Source of the DNA: Nannocystis punicea
GTDB taxonomy: Bacteria; Myxococcota_A; Polyangia; Nannocystales; Nannocystaceae
Assembly (NCBI RefSeq): GCF_026965555.1
Contig: NZ_CP114040.1
Coordinates: 12,292,001 to 12,356,000 of the forward strand
DNA: 64,000 nt
Reading direction: 5' to 3'
Under the pieces are notes generated by a model. The model saw nothing but the letters and a program-made list of their open reading frames with translations. It was not told the origin of the DNA and made no database searches. How positions within the stretch are numbered: the stretch's first letter is position 1; the number at the start of each line of letters is the position of its first letter. The position numbers and the translations under genes are program-made. This document shows positions 8,979 through 17,780 of the stretch, piece by piece.

Positions 8979-9701
8979 GTGATCCCGCTGTACGACACGA
9001 TCCCCAGTCGCCACCCCGCGGTCGCCAATTGGTTGCTGATCGCCGCACATGTCCTTGTGTTCATGTTGGAGCTGGGCCTGTCGGAGCCGGCGCTGCTGCG
9101 CGTGCTGTTCGTGTTCGGCATGGTCCCGGCCGAGCTCACCGCTGGCCCTCCGGCGCCCTACTGGTCGCCCCTCACCGCCGTGTTCTTGCACGGCGGCTGG
9201 CTGCACCTCATCGCCAACATGTGGATCCTGTGGATCTTCGGCGACAACGTCGAGGACCGCATGGGCCCGGCGCGGTTCGTCGCCTTCTACCTCGCGTGCG
9301 GCGTGTGTGCCTCGCTCGCCGAGCTCGTCGCCCACCCGACCTCGACCGTCCCGGTCATCGGCGCCTCGGGGGCGATCGCCGGGGTCATGGGCGCCTACCT
9401 GGCGATGTACCACCACGCGCGGATCGTCCTGCTCGTCCCGCTGTTGTTCTGGCCGCTGTTCGTCCAGGTGTCGGCGCTGTTCTTTCTCTTCTACTGGTTC
9501 CTCGTCCAGGTGATGAGCAGCAGCCTCGAGCCGACGCTGGGCGGCGTGGCCTACTGGGCCCACATCGGGGGCTTCGCCGCCGGCTTCTTCCTCCACCGCC
9601 TGTTCATCCCGCCCGGCGGGCGCGCCCCGTGCGACGACGAGGGCCCGCTCGCCCGCGCCTGGGAGCGCCCGCAACGCGGAGGTCGCCGTGTCCGTCTCTG
9701 A
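8979..9701 (+). CDS. Rhomboid family intramembrane serine protease
   Basis: 240-residue membrane protein with about six transmembrane helices. Diagnostic rhomboid motifs are HGGWLHLIANMWILWIFGDNVEDRMG in loop 1/TM2, the catalytic-Ser motif GASGAIAGVMGAY in TM4, and AHIGGFAAG with the catalytic His in TM6. GTG 8979 gives the typical MIPLYDTIPSRHP start; the frame is open to 8841, but that stretch is Arg-rich and not family-like. The last 14 nt overlap the next gene, encoding another protease-fold membrane-associated protein, so the two are probably co-translated. Confidence 0.9.
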   Translation: MIPLYDTIPSRHPAVANWLLIAAHVLVFMLELGLSEPALLRVLFVFGMVPAELTAGPPAPYWSPLTAVFLHGGWLHLIANMWILWIFGDNVEDRMGPARFVAFYLACGVCASLAELVAHPTSTVPVIGASGAIAGVMGAYLAMYHHARIVLLVPLLFWPLFVQVSALFFLFYWFLVQVMSSSLEPTLGGVAYWAHIGGFAAGFFLHRLFIPPGGRAPCDDEGPLARAWERPQRGGRRVRL

Positions 9702-10512
9702 GATCTTCTGGCTGTTCTTCATCCTCGTCACCCTGCAGCCGGCGCTCAAGCAGCGCCTGCTCGACGCCTCTCGCGCGCGCATGATCGGCACCATCGAGCG
9801 GCAGCGCGGCTCGCGGGTGATCTTGCTGGTCCACCGGCAGGAGACCATGAGCCTGCTCGGCTTCCCGCTCATGCGCTTCATCGACATCCAGGACAGCGAG
9901 GCCGTGCTGCGCGCGCTCGACCTCACCGATCCGAGCATGCCGATCGACCTCGTGCTGCACACGCCCGGCGGCCTGGCGCTCGCGGCCTCCCAGATCGCGC
10001 GGGCCATCCACCGCCGGCCCGGCAAGGTGACCGTGTTCGTGCCCCACTACGCGATGTCCGGCGGCACGCTGATCGCCCTCGCCGCCGACGCCATCGTCAT
10101 GAGCCCGCACGCGGTCCTCGGCCCGGTCGACCCCCAGATCGGGGCCAACTCCGCCGCGTCGATCCTCACCGTCGTGCGCGACAAGCCGATCAAGGATGTC
10201 GACGACCAGACGCTGATCTGGGCCGACCAGGCCCGCAAGGCGCTCGAGCAGATCCGCGAGCTCGTCCGCGAGCTCACCGCCGCCGACCGCGACACCGAGA
10301 CCGGCCGCCGCCTGGTCGAGCTGCTGTCCGAGGGCCACTTCACCCACGACTACCCGATCACCGCCGGCGCCGCCCGCGACCTCGGCCTACCTGTCTCCGA
10401 GGACATGCCCCCGGAGTTCATGCGCCTCATGGGCCTCTACCCCCAGCCGACCCGCCAGCGCCCCGCCGTCGAGTACATCCCCTCGCCCTACCGCAAGGTC
10501 GACGAGCGCTGA
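9688..10512 (+). CDS. SDH-type serine protease (ClpP/crotonase fold, membrane anchored)
   Basis: 274 residues. The N-terminal hydrophobic helix (about residues 4-20) anchors a ClpP-like domain. VLHTPGGLALAASQIARAI and PHYAMSGGTLIALAADAIVMSPHAVLGPVDPQIG match the serine dehydrogenase proteinase family, with the nucleophile in the AMSGG motif. Proteolytic activity is family knowledge; the substrate is unknown. GTG 9688 has GGAGG just upstream and lies within the rhomboid gene. The overlap argues for one operon of two membrane proteases, possibly for membrane-protein quality control (inference). Confidence 0.85.
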   Translation: MSVSEIFWLFFILVTLQPALKQRLLDASRARMIGTIERQRGSRVILLVHRQETMSLLGFPLMRFIDIQDSEAVLRALDLTDPSMPIDLVLHTPGGLALAASQIARAIHRRPGKVTVFVPHYAMSGGTLIALAADAIVMSPHAVLGPVDPQIGANSAASILTVVRDKPIKDVDDQTLIWADQARKALEQIRELVRELTAADRDTETGRRLVELLSEGHFTHDYPITAGAARDLGLPVSEDMPPEFMRLMGLYPQPTRQRPAVEYIPSPYRKVDER

Positions 10513-10533
10513 CTGCATCATTTTTAAAGCAGC

Positions 10534-10822
10534 CATGTCCCTTGGGACATGTTGACGCGAGGCGCCTCACGGGCCCGGGCGCGTCATGTCCTTGGGACAT
10601 CTTGACTCGGTGCTCCCCACCCTCGGGCCCGAGTCTGATCCATCACATGTCCCTGCGGACATGTCGACCGTGCTCCGGCTCAGCGCGGTCGCGCGAGGTC
10701 GATCTGGACGCCCTCGCCCGCTCGCTCGCGCCAGACCAGGACCTCTCGGCCGCGCGCATCCACTGCGGCATCGACCTGTCCCTCGGGACACTTGATTCGC
10801 CGCACCTCGGGACAACTTGTCA
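10534..10822. repeat. Cluster of five dispersed palindromes in a 414-bp spacer
   Basis: Perfect hairpins lie at 10534-10551 (8-bp arms, 2-nt loop), 10585-10600 (6-bp arms, 3-nt loop), 10645-10664 (8-bp arms, 4-nt loop) and 10777-10790 (6-bp arms, 2-nt loop). A half-copy lies at 10803-10822. The core is always TGTCC/GGACA. Spacings are irregular, so this is not a simple tandem array. Several copies are followed by TTGAC(G/T)C or GTCGAC, hinting at a longer shared unit. The gap 10513-10926 holds no gene. Confidence 0.8.
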
Positions 10823-10926
10823 GCCGCGAGCCGCCGCGGTTGGCGACGCGTCGCCGTCCGCCCGCGATCGCCTGGTCTTTTCACCGCGCCGCTCCCGGTC
10901 CGGCGCTTGCACAAGGCGGCGCGCCC

Positions 10927-12108
10927 ATGCGATCGTGGACCTTCCTGTTCGTCGCGCCGAGCGCTTCGTGGTGGCTGTTTCAGTCCTTCAGGCTGACGCG
11001 CGCGATCGCCAGGCTCCCGCGGGTCGCCGACATGCCGCGCGAGACCAGGCCCGCGTGGCATCGGCTGTCCCTCGTCGTCCCTGCGCGCAACGAGTCGGAG
11101 CACCTCGCCAGGGCCGTGCAGAGCCGGCTCGCCGAGGGCTATCCCGAGCTCGAGGTCGTGATCGTCGACGACCGCAGCGACGACGACACTGGCGCGATCG
11201 CCGATCGGCTCGCGGCCGGGGACAGCAGGATCACCGTCGAGCACGTCGACGCCCTGCCGGAGGGCTGGCTCGGCAAGGTCCACGCGATGCAGCGCGGCCT
11301 CGATCGCGCCACCGGCGAGTGGATCCTGTTCAGCGACGCCGACATCCACCTCGCGCCCGGCACCCTCGAGCGGGTGGTCGCGTGGGCCGAGCGCGAGGGC
11401 GTCGACCACGTCGCCGCGCTGCCGTCGATGACCGCCACACGCACGCTCGAGCCGACCCTGGCCGGCTTCTTCCGCATGTTGACCACGCTCCTGCCGCTGA
11501 CCGCAGTCGCCGATCCGGCAAGCAAGACCGCGGCTGGTTCGGGCGCCTTCAACCTCGTGCGCCGCAGCGCGCTCGACCGCAGCCCCGGGCTCGAGTGGCT
11601 GAAGATGGAGATCGCCGACGACTTCGCGCTCGGCGTCATGCTCAAGCGATCGGGCGCGCGACAGGCGATGATCGTCGGCGGCGAGTTCGTCCGCCTCGAG
11701 TTCTACCCGTCATTCGCCGTCCTCCAGCGCTCGCTCGAGCGGACCGGCGCCAACGAGCCGGTCCTGATCGTCATCGCCGCGATCGCCGTGCTGGCCGCGC
11801 TCGAGCTCGGGTGGCTCGTCGGCTTCGCGCACCCGGGGCCCGCGAGCTGGCTGGCGCTCGCCACCTTCGTCGTCGCCGCGAGCACCCAGGTCGCGGTGGG
11901 CCGCTGGCTCTCCATGCCGCGCTGGCCCGCGGTGCTGCCCGGGGCGTCGATCATCCCGCTCGGCTGGGTGCTGATCCGCTCGGCCGTGCTCGCGTGGCGC
12001 CGCGGAGGCGTCGTCTGGCGCGGCACCTTCTATCCGACGGCGGTGGTACGGGCGGGGATCCGCCTCGGTCGGCATCAGCCGAAGATGGGCAAGATCCGCT
12101 CCTCGTAG
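10927..12108 (+). CDS. Family 2 glycosyltransferase, membrane associated
   Basis: 393 residues. GT-A fold catalytic domain at about residues 45-290: LSLVVPARNESEHLARAV, VVIVDDRSDDDTGAIAD, a DXD motif in FSDADIHL near residue 137, then a GSGAFNLVRRSAL / EWLKMEIADDFALGVMLKRSG segment. A hydrophobic N-terminal segment and two to three C-terminal transmembrane helices anchor it. The closest style is HpnI/CrtQ-like lipid or hopanoid glycosyltransferases. ATG 10927 has AAGGCGG upstream. It overlaps the convergent acyltransferase gene by 34 bp. Likely transfers a sugar to a lipid at the inner membrane (inference). Confidence 0.82.
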   Translation: MRSWTFLFVAPSASWWLFQSFRLTRAIARLPRVADMPRETRPAWHRLSLVVPARNESEHLARAVQSRLAEGYPELEVVIVDDRSDDDTGAIADRLAAGDSRITVEHVDALPEGWLGKVHAMQRGLDRATGEWILFSDADIHLAPGTLERVVAWAEREGVDHVAALPSMTATRTLEPTLAGFFRMLTTLLPLTAVADPASKTAAGSGAFNLVRRSALDRSPGLEWLKMEIADDFALGVMLKRSGARQAMIVGGEFVRLEFYPSFAVLQRSLERTGANEPVLIVIAAIAVLAALELGWLVGFAHPGPASWLALATFVVAASTQVAVGRWLSMPRWPAVLPGASIIPLGWVLIRSAVLAWRRGGVVWRGTFYPTAVVRAGIRLGRHQPKMGKIRSS

Positions 12109-12860
12109 AGCGAGTCGAGCATCGACTGCATCGTCTGCTCGACCTTGTCGTAGACGACGGGCGCGCGCTCGGCTGCCTCGACTTCGCAGCAGGTGCGGTC
12201 GTGCAGCTGGAGCGGTTCGCCGACCTGGAAGGTGATCTTCGACGGCAGCGGCAGATAGGGCAGCGCGCAGGTCGGCCCGAACAGGAGGCCCCAGGGCGCG
12301 GCGAGGATGATCGGCAGGGAGCTGATCCGGGCCCACTTCTGGGTCTGCATCAGCCGCGCCAGCCGGTGCCCGCGGGTCAGCACGATCATCGTCTCGTGGC
12401 TGCCGGCGCTGACCACCGGGACGATCGGCACACCTGCCCGGAGAGCCAGGCGCGCGAAGCCCTGGCGCTGGGCCAGGACGATCCGCCGGCGGTCGCGGAA
12501 CGGACGCATCGACTCGACGTCGCCGCCGGGGAACACCAGGACCTTGTGCCCCGCCTCGAGCAGCGAGCGGGCCTGGCCCTTGCGGGCGCGGATGATGCCG
12601 ACCGACTCGAGCAGACGTGCCACCCGCTTGATGCGGAACAGGATGTCGTGGGCGAGGACGAAGATCGGCTTGTCGTAGCCGCGCTGGCGGTAGTACTCGA
12701 CCAGGAACAGGCCGTCGACCGGGTTGAGGCCGCCGTTGTGGTTGGCGACGATCAGCGCCGGACCGTCCGGCACGTTCTCCACCCCGCGGACCTCGCAGCG
12801 GTGGTAGCGAGACAACAAGTCGAAGCCGGCCACCGCCGAACGCAGTGCCGAGCGGCACAC
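12075..12860 (-). CDS. PlsC-like glycerolipid acyltransferase
   Basis: About 261 residues. Acyltransferase motif I NHNGGLNPVD (variant of NHxxxxD), followed by VGIIRARKGQARSLLEAGHKVLVFPGGDVESM, which carries the PGG substrate-binding motif, then GVPIVPVVSAGSHE. It transfers fatty acyl groups to glycerol-lipid acceptors (family knowledge). GTG 12860 has GGAGGGGG directly upstream; the longer frame from TTG 12917 lacks support. The 3' end overlaps the convergent glycosyltransferase by 34 bp. The neighbourhood suggests membrane lipid or glycolipid work. Confidence 0.82.
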   Translation of the reverse strand: MCRSALRSAVAGFDLLSRYHRCEVRGVENVPDGPALIVANHNGGLNPVDGLFLVEYYRQRGYDKPIFVLAHDILFRIKRVARLLESVGIIRARKGQARSLLEAGHKVLVFPGGDVESMRPFRDRRRIVLAQRQGFARLALRAGVPIVPVVSAGSHETMIVLTRGHRLARLMQTQKWARISSLPIILAAPWGLLFGPTCALPYLPLPSKITFQVGEPLQLHDRTCCEVEAAERAPVVYDKVEQTMQSMLDSLYEERILPIFG

Positions 12861-12976
12861 CCCCCCTCCGAGAGCGCCGGAGGGAGCGGCTGACGTCACG
12901 TCAGGGGCGGCACGCAACGGTCGGGGGGGCGTTCCCTCAGCCTGCGGCGCGAAGCCCTCGAGGGGGTATGGTCGTG

Positions 12977-13891
12977 CTAGGCGGATGCTCGAAAAGTGTC
13001 ATGACCCGGGGCACACGTCGAGCAGTGCTGTGAAGCATCCTGCGCAGGCAAGCGCCGCGCGAAATCGAGCACGCGCCGGGTCAGCGCAGCGGGTTGCTCC
13101 ATGAAGCCGATGTGACCGAAATCGGTGAATTCCTCGATCTCGGCGTGCGCAGGCAGATTTTGCGCGAAGAAGCGATAATGCGCGCGCGGCAAGATCCGCT
13201 CCTCGCGCCCCCACACGAAGAGCACGGGCATGTGGAGGCTCCCGAGCTCGGCCGGCGTGAGGAGCACGGAGGGAGAGATCTCTCCGAGCAGCTGGCGCAG
13301 CTGCGGGTGGTTGAAGCGCTTGCGGAGGTTGTGCGCGATCGGGTGACGCATGAGGGGCGGCACCTTGGCGAACACGTCGTCGACGAATTCGAGCGCCTGG
13401 CCGTAGGTGTCGATGCGGAACCGGTCGAGGAAGGCCGCGTGCTGGGCCGGCGGCAGCGGGGCCCCGCCGGGCGAGACCAGCGCCAGGCCGCGGACCATGT
13501 GCGGGCGCGCCAGGGCGTAGCGGATCGCCACCAGGCCGCCCATCGAGTTGCCGAGGATGAGCGCCGGCTGGTCGAGCACCCGGTCCAGGGTCTCGACCAG
13601 GGCGTCGAGCAGCACCGTGGGCTGGTCACCCGGCCGCAGCAGCGACGAGAAGCCGTGGCCCGGCATGTCGGGGGCGATGACCCGGCGGACGTGCGGCTGG
13701 AAGCGCTTCAGCAGCCCGCCGTAACAGGTGGCGTGGGCGGCGAGCCCGTGCAGCACCACGATCGGCGGCAGACCGCCGCCGCCGACGCCGTCCAGCACAT
13801 GGATGTCGCCGACGCGGGTGGCCACGTGGCGGCTCTTCAGGCCGGAGGCGTTGAGGACACGACGCGCGAGTCTCTCGGGCAGGGTCAGCAT
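12977..13891 (-). CDS. Alpha/beta hydrolase
   Basis: 304 residues. Oxyanion segment VVLHGLAAHATCYGG, nucleophile elbow GNSMGG, an acid-bearing loop after VLFVWGREERILP, and catalytic His in FTDFGHIGFMEQP. Typical alpha/beta hydrolase fold with a helical lid (PLMRHPIAHNLRKRF). Substrate not predictable; esterase or lipase-like hydrolases near lipid genes are common. ATG 13891 was preferred over TTG 13930. The 3' end has a Cys-containing tail (HCSTCAPGHD) that looks non-conserved. Confidence 0.82.
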   Translation of the reverse strand: MLTLPERLARRVLNASGLKSRHVATRVGDIHVLDGVGGGGLPPIVVLHGLAAHATCYGGLLKRFQPHVRRVIAPDMPGHGFSSLLRPGDQPTVLLDALVETLDRVLDQPALILGNSMGGLVAIRYALARPHMVRGLALVSPGGAPLPPAQHAAFLDRFRIDTYGQALEFVDDVFAKVPPLMRHPIAHNLRKRFNHPQLRQLLGEISPSVLLTPAELGSLHMPVLFVWGREERILPRAHYRFFAQNLPAHAEIEEFTDFGHIGFMEQPAALTRRVLDFARRLPAQDASQHCSTCAPGHDTFRASA

Positions 13892-14230
13892 GTGATTAGG
13901 AGACTTCAGAGCCCCAGGAAATGTCCACAAAGCGGCAGGCTCAGACCGTGCTGGGGATCACAGCCCGGCTGCGAACCCCCCTGCGCAGGCGCGCACGCGG
14001 CCGCGCTCCGCCCGACCCCCCGTGACCGCGGGCATGGCCTGTCCTTACAGACAGATTACGACCGGTTCACCGGCGCGCCCGCGACCCGCGCGCGGCAGCC
14101 GCCCTCACCGCGGGGGCCGCGCTGCCGGCCGACGGCGCGGCCCCTGGCACCCACATGACTCTTCGGACATGTCCTCGGGGGCTGCTTGACGCCCTCGTCC
14201 GCGCGCGCGTAAAACCCGGCGCTCGCGCCC
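13892..14230. other. 339-bp divergent spacer with one palindrome
   Basis: No gene is visible. It separates the divergent hydrolase and glycosyltransferase genes and should hold both promoters. A palindrome of the dispersed family lies at 14153-14172 (CATGACTCTTCGGACATG with outer ACATG/CATGT pairing). It is almost identical to the copy at 58841-58858. Confidence 0.6.
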
Positions 14231-15394
14231 ATGAAGCTCGTCGACGTGACCGAGTTCTACTCCCAGCGCGGCGGCGGGGTGCGCACGCACCTGACGGAGA
14301 AGGCCGCCGCTGCGGCGCGTCGGGGTCACGAGCACCTGGTCTTCGCGCCAGGTCCGCGCCACGCCTCGGACCCGGGCGTGCGCTACATCCCCGGGCCCTC
14401 GCTGCCGTACGACCCGACCTATCACCTGCTGTGGCGCGTCGGCGCGGCGCGTCGGCAGCTGCGGGCCGAGCGGCCCGACGTGCTCGAGATCCACTCGCCC
14501 TACATCGCCGCGATCGCGGCGCTCGGCCTGAAGCCGGGCGAGTTCGGGGTGCGCACCTTCGTCTGGCACGCCGACTTCATCGACACCTACCTGCGCGGCG
14601 GCCTCGAGCGGCGCCTCGCCGTCCTGTTCCGCGGCCGCGCCCCGCGGGCCGCCGATCGCCTGGTCGAGCCGCTGTGGGCCCACGTGCGCCGGATCGCGGC
14701 GGCCTGCGCCATGACCGTGGTCGGCTCGCGCTGGCAGAAGTACAAGCTCGAGCAGCACGGCGTCGCCCGCGTCGAGCACATCCCCTTCGGCATCGAGCCC
14801 GGCCGCTTCGCCCCCGAGCGGCGCAGCGAGGCCCGCCGCCAGGAGCTGCTGGCCGGCCGCACCGGCCCGCTGGTGCTCGCCATCGGCCGCTTCGCCGTCG
14901 AGAAGCGCTGGGACGTGGTCGTCGACGCCTACGCGCGGCTGGCCGAGCGCCGGCCGGGGGCGGTGCTGGCGGTGTTCGGCGACGGTCCCGAGAGACATGT
15001 CTTCAAGGACAGGCTCGGCGCGCGCGACGACGTCCGCGTCCTCGGCTTCGAGCGCGACCGCGACCTGCTGGCAGTGACGCTCGCCAGCGGCGACCTGCTG
15101 CTGCACGGCTGCCCGTACGAGACCTTCGGCCTCGGGATCGCCGAGGCGATCGCCAGCGGCCTGCCGGTGGTGGTGCCGGACGCCGGCGGCGCGGCCGAGC
15201 AGGCGCCGCCCGAGAGCGCGGTGCAGTACCCCGCGGGCGACGTGGCCGCCTGCGTGGCCGCCGCGGAGGCGCTGCTCGCCGTCGATCCGTCCGAGCTGCG
15301 GGCCTGCGCCGCCGTCGCCGCCCGCCGCGTGCCCAGCGTCGTCGACCACTTCGACGCCCTGTTCGGCCGCTACCGCGAGCTGCTGGCCCGCTGA
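14231..15394 (+). CDS. Family 4 (GT-B) glycosyltransferase
   Basis: 387 residues. The N-terminal acceptor domain begins MKLVDVTEFYSQRGGGVRTH. The donor-binding half carries LAIGRFAVEKRWDVVVDAYARL and the EX7E motif in ETFGLGIAEAIASGLPVVVPDAGG (about residues 290-320). Retaining GT4 enzymes use nucleotide sugars; the nearby guanylyltransferase gene makes GDP-mannose a plausible donor (inference). Residues about 255-261 (GPERHVFKDRLG) are encoded through a dispersed palindrome copy at 14995-15012, in a surface loop between GDGPE and the next strand. Start ATG 14231 follows a GC-rich leader with no clear ribosome site. Confidence 0.88.
   Translation: MKLVDVTEFYSQRGGGVRTHLTEKAAAAARRGHEHLVFAPGPRHASDPGVRYIPGPSLPYDPTYHLLWRVGAARRQLRAERPDVLEIHSPYIAAIAALGLKPGEFGVRTFVWHADFIDTYLRGGLERRLAVLFRGRAPRAADRLVEPLWAHVRRIAAACAMTVVGSRWQKYKLEQHGVARVEHIPFGIEPGRFAPERRSEARRQELLAGRTGPLVLAIGRFAVEKRWDVVVDAYARLAERRPGAVLAVFGDGPERHVFKDRLGARDDVRVLGFERDRDLLAVTLASGDLLLHGCPYETFGLGIAEAIASGLPVVVPDAGGAAEQAPPESAVQYPAGDVAACVAAAEALLAVDPSELRACAAVAARRVPSVVDHFDALFGRYRELLAR
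14995..15012. repeat. Dispersed palindrome inside GT4 coding sequence
   Basis: ACATGTCTTCAAGGACAG lies in frame within the glycosyltransferase and encodes part of RHVFKDR. The core is TGTC/GGACA with a CTTCAA centre. See the palindrome-family finding. Confidence 0.55.
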
Positions 15395-15427
15395 GGCGCT
15401 GCTGACCCAACAGGGTCGCAGACACGG

Positions 15428-15963
15428 CGTCAACGCGCCTGCGAGCAGCGGTGACATTCGGACACGAGACGTTCCTCGCCGGACCCGCGGCCCGCTGCAT
15501 CGACGCGCCCGCCAGCTGCCGTGACTCTCGGACCCGAGAAGTCCGACGCGCCCGCCAGCGGCCGTGACTTCGCACCGAGAAGTCCGCCTCGCCGGACCTG
15601 CTGCCCCGCGTCACTGCGCTCGCTAGCGGCCGTGACTCTTGGACTCGAGATGTCCGCCTCGCCGGACCTGCCGCGCACCGTCGACGCGCCCGCCAGCAGC
15701 TGGACTCGGATGCGAGAAGCTGGCCTCGCCGGACCCGATGCGCGCCGCGTCGACGCGCCCGCCAGCGGCTGGGACTCTCGGACTCGAGACATGCGCCTCG
15801 ACCGGACCCGCGGCGTCGACGCGCCCGCCAGCGGCTGTGACTCTCGGACTCGAGAGGTCCTCGTCGCACCCGCTGCGCGCCGCGTCGACGCGCCCGCCAG
15901 CGGCCGTGACTTCTGACTCGAGGAGTCGGCCTCACCCGAAGAAATGCGCTCCGCGTCACTGCG
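15428..15963. repeat. Degenerate tandem array of about 68-bp units
   Basis: About seven units of roughly 66-70 bp plus a partial one, each starting near GTCGACGCGCCCGCCAGCGG, continuing GTGACTCTCGGACTCGAG and ending with a CTCGCCGGACC segment. Starts are near 15428, 15498, 15610, 15680, 15750, 15816 and 15885; the second unit is longer because it holds an extra internal copy. Units differ at several positions, so the array is old. Each unit contains the near-palindrome CTCGGACTCGAGA, and one copy adds GATGTCC, a half of the dispersed element. Frames are open through it, but with no protein-like composition. It occupies most of the 640-bp gap 15395-16034. Confidence 0.8.
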
Positions 15964-16034
15964 CCACGGCCCGCCGGGCCCGCGTCTGCCGCCGCGACGT
16001 TGCGAGCGCCTGCCCGGCGTGCCAGCATCCGCGC

Positions 16035-16787
16035 GTGCCGGTCCACGTATCGATCCACGACGTCAGCCCCGCCTGGGCCGCGGAGGTCGACGCCGCCTTG
16101 CAGGCGTGCGCCGAGGTCGGCATCAAACCTGGCCTTTTGGTCATCCCGAACTACCACGGCGCCTGGCCGCTCGACGAGCACCCCGCCTACGCCGAGCGCC
16201 TGCGCGACTGGCAGGCCGCGGGTCACGAGATCTTCCTCCACGGCTACTACCACCTCGCGGGCGCGGGCCGGCGCGCGTCCGCAGCGGCCGGCAACGCGGC
16301 CCCGCGCGGGCTCCGGCGCTTGTGGGCGCAGAAGGTCGTGTCCGGCGGCGAGGCCGAGTTCAGCGACGTCGACGAGGCCGAGGCCCGGCGCCGCCTCGAC
16401 GACGGCGAGGCCGTCCTGCGCCGCGCCGGCCTCGAGCAGCTCGACGGCTTCATCGCCCCCGCGTGGTCGATGCCGCCGTGGATGTTCGCCGTCCTGCGCG
16501 AACGCGGCTACCGCTACACCGAGGACCACCTGCACGTGTACGACCCGGCCGCCGGCGCCCGGCGGGCCAGCGTCGTCCTCAACTACGCCAGCCGCACGCC
16601 GGCGCGGCTGTGGTCGAGCCTCCTTTATTGCCGGCTCGCCCGCCCGGCCCGGCGCCTCTTGCCCGCGCGCGTGGCGATCCACCCGGCCGACATGCGCCAC
16701 GCGGTGCTGCGCAAGGAGATCCACGGCCTCCTCCGCTGGGCCGTGCGCGACGCGGTCGTGCCCGCGCGCGCCCTCGTCGAGGCCTGA
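16035..16787 (+). CDS. DUF2334-type polysaccharide deacetylase-like protein
   Basis: 250 residues. VHVSIHDVSPAWAAEV carries the metal-binding Asp of the NodB-like fold, followed by KPGLLVIPNYHG and EIFLHGYYH with metal-ligand His. Then FIAPAWSMPPWMFAVLRERGYRYTEDH and VAIHPADMRH. Matches the DUF2334 deacetylase family, presumably removing acetyl groups from a glycan or lipid-linked sugar. GTG 16035 was chosen at the start of homology; the frame extends back through the tandem repeat array, which is not part of the protein. Only 3 nt separate its stop from the next glycosyltransferase gene, so they form an operon. Confidence 0.82.
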   Translation: MPVHVSIHDVSPAWAAEVDAALQACAEVGIKPGLLVIPNYHGAWPLDEHPAYAERLRDWQAAGHEIFLHGYYHLAGAGRRASAAAGNAAPRGLRRLWAQKVVSGGEAEFSDVDEAEARRRLDDGEAVLRRAGLEQLDGFIAPAWSMPPWMFAVLRERGYRYTEDHLHVYDPAAGARRASVVLNYASRTPARLWSSLLYCRLARPARRLLPARVAIHPADMRHAVLRKEIHGLLRWAVRDAVVPARALVEA

Positions 16788-16790
16788 GCC

Positions 16791-17780
16791 ATGGCCCGCG
16801 TCAGCCTCGTCGTCCACGGTCGCGGTCGCGGTCACGCCAGTCGGGCAGTCGCCTGCGCCCGCGCCCTGCGCCAGGCCGGCCACGCCCTGCACGTGTTCGC
16901 CGGCGGCGATTCGGAGCGTGTCCTCAAGAACATGTCCGAAGTGACAGCCATCCCGATCGTCCGCCCGGGCCTCGGCGCTCCCGGTGGTTGGTTGCGGCGG
17001 CTGTCGAGCGACGCCTCGCGGTTCGCCGCCGCCGCGCCGGAGTGCGTCGTCAGCGACGGCGACCAGCCGAGCCTCGTGGTCGCGCGCCGGCGCAAGGTCG
17101 GCAGCGTCGCCATCGATCACGGCCTCGCGCTCACCCACAGCCGCCTGCCGATCCGCCCGCCCGCGCTGATGCGGCTGTACGAGCGGCTCAACAACGCCCC
17201 GCTGGTGCTCGCCGACCGCCTCGTCGCCGTCCACTTCCTGCCGTTCGCGGCCACCGACGAGCGCGTCGCGGTCGCTCGCCCCGACCTGCGCGACGACCTG
17301 CGCGGCCCGGTCACCCGCGACGGCTTCTTGCTGGCCTACTTCCGCGACGACAACGGCCGCGACGCCCTCGCGCTCGCCCTCGCCGCCGGCGCCGAGGTCG
17401 TCTGCTTCGGCGAGCGCGACCCGCAGCTGCCCGGCCTGCGGTTTCATCGCTCCGACCGCGCCGGCTTCGCCGACCACCTGCGCCGCTGCGACGGCGTCAT
17501 CGCCTCCGCGGGCAGCAACGTGCTGGCCGAGTGCGTCATGCTGCGCAAGCCGGCGCTCGCGCTGTACCGCCGCGGCGACGCCGAGCAGGCCCTGAACGCG
17601 CAGCTGGCCGAGCACGCCGGCGTCGCGCTCGCGCGCGGCTTCGAGGACCTGCGCCCCGGCGACATCGCCGACTTCCTGGCCCGCGTGCGCGGCGGTGAGT
17701 TCGCCGCGCCCGACCTCGTGACCGCCATGCCGCCGGTGTCCGAGGTCGTCGTCAACGCCGTCGCGGCGCTCCTGGTATAA
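16791..17780 (+). CDS. MJ1255-like GT-B glycosyltransferase
   Basis: 329 residues. ARVSLVVHGRGRGHASRAV is the typical MurG/MJ1255-like N-terminus with its glycine-rich loop. It is followed by PECVVSDGDQPSL, VGSVAIDHGLALTHSRL, and a donor-site segment CDGVIASAGSNVLAECVMLRKPALALYRRGDAEQALNAQLAE. It probably transfers a sugar to a lipid-linked acceptor. Residues 45-50 (LKNMSEV) are encoded by a dispersed palindrome at 16931-16947, falling in the loop after VFAGGDSERV. Sandwiched in a tight run between the deacetylase and the MMPL exporter. Confidence 0.82.
   Translation: MARVSLVVHGRGRGHASRAVACARALRQAGHALHVFAGGDSERVLKNMSEVTAIPIVRPGLGAPGGWLRRLSSDASRFAAAAPECVVSDGDQPSLVVARRRKVGSVAIDHGLALTHSRLPIRPPALMRLYERLNNAPLVLADRLVAVHFLPFAATDERVAVARPDLRDDLRGPVTRDGFLLAYFRDDNGRDALALALAAGAEVVCFGERDPQLPGLRFHRSDRAGFADHLRRCDGVIASAGSNVLAECVMLRKPALALYRRGDAEQALNAQLAEHAGVALARGFEDLRPGDIADFLARVRGGEFAAPDLVTAMPPVSEVVVNAVAALLV
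16931..16947. repeat. In-frame palindrome encoding NMSEV
   Basis: CATGTCCGAAGTGACAG, nearly the same as the copies at 23661-23677, 49127-49143 (reverse) and 58841-58858 (reverse). It is read here in the frame ATG-TCC-GAA-GTG-ACA. Confidence 0.7.

Noticed and set aside
15521..15916. Plus-strand frame with repeated VDAPASG peptides within the array
   Set aside because: Peptide repeats follow directly from the approximately 68-bp DNA repeats, which also read through in other frames; no start signal or domain.
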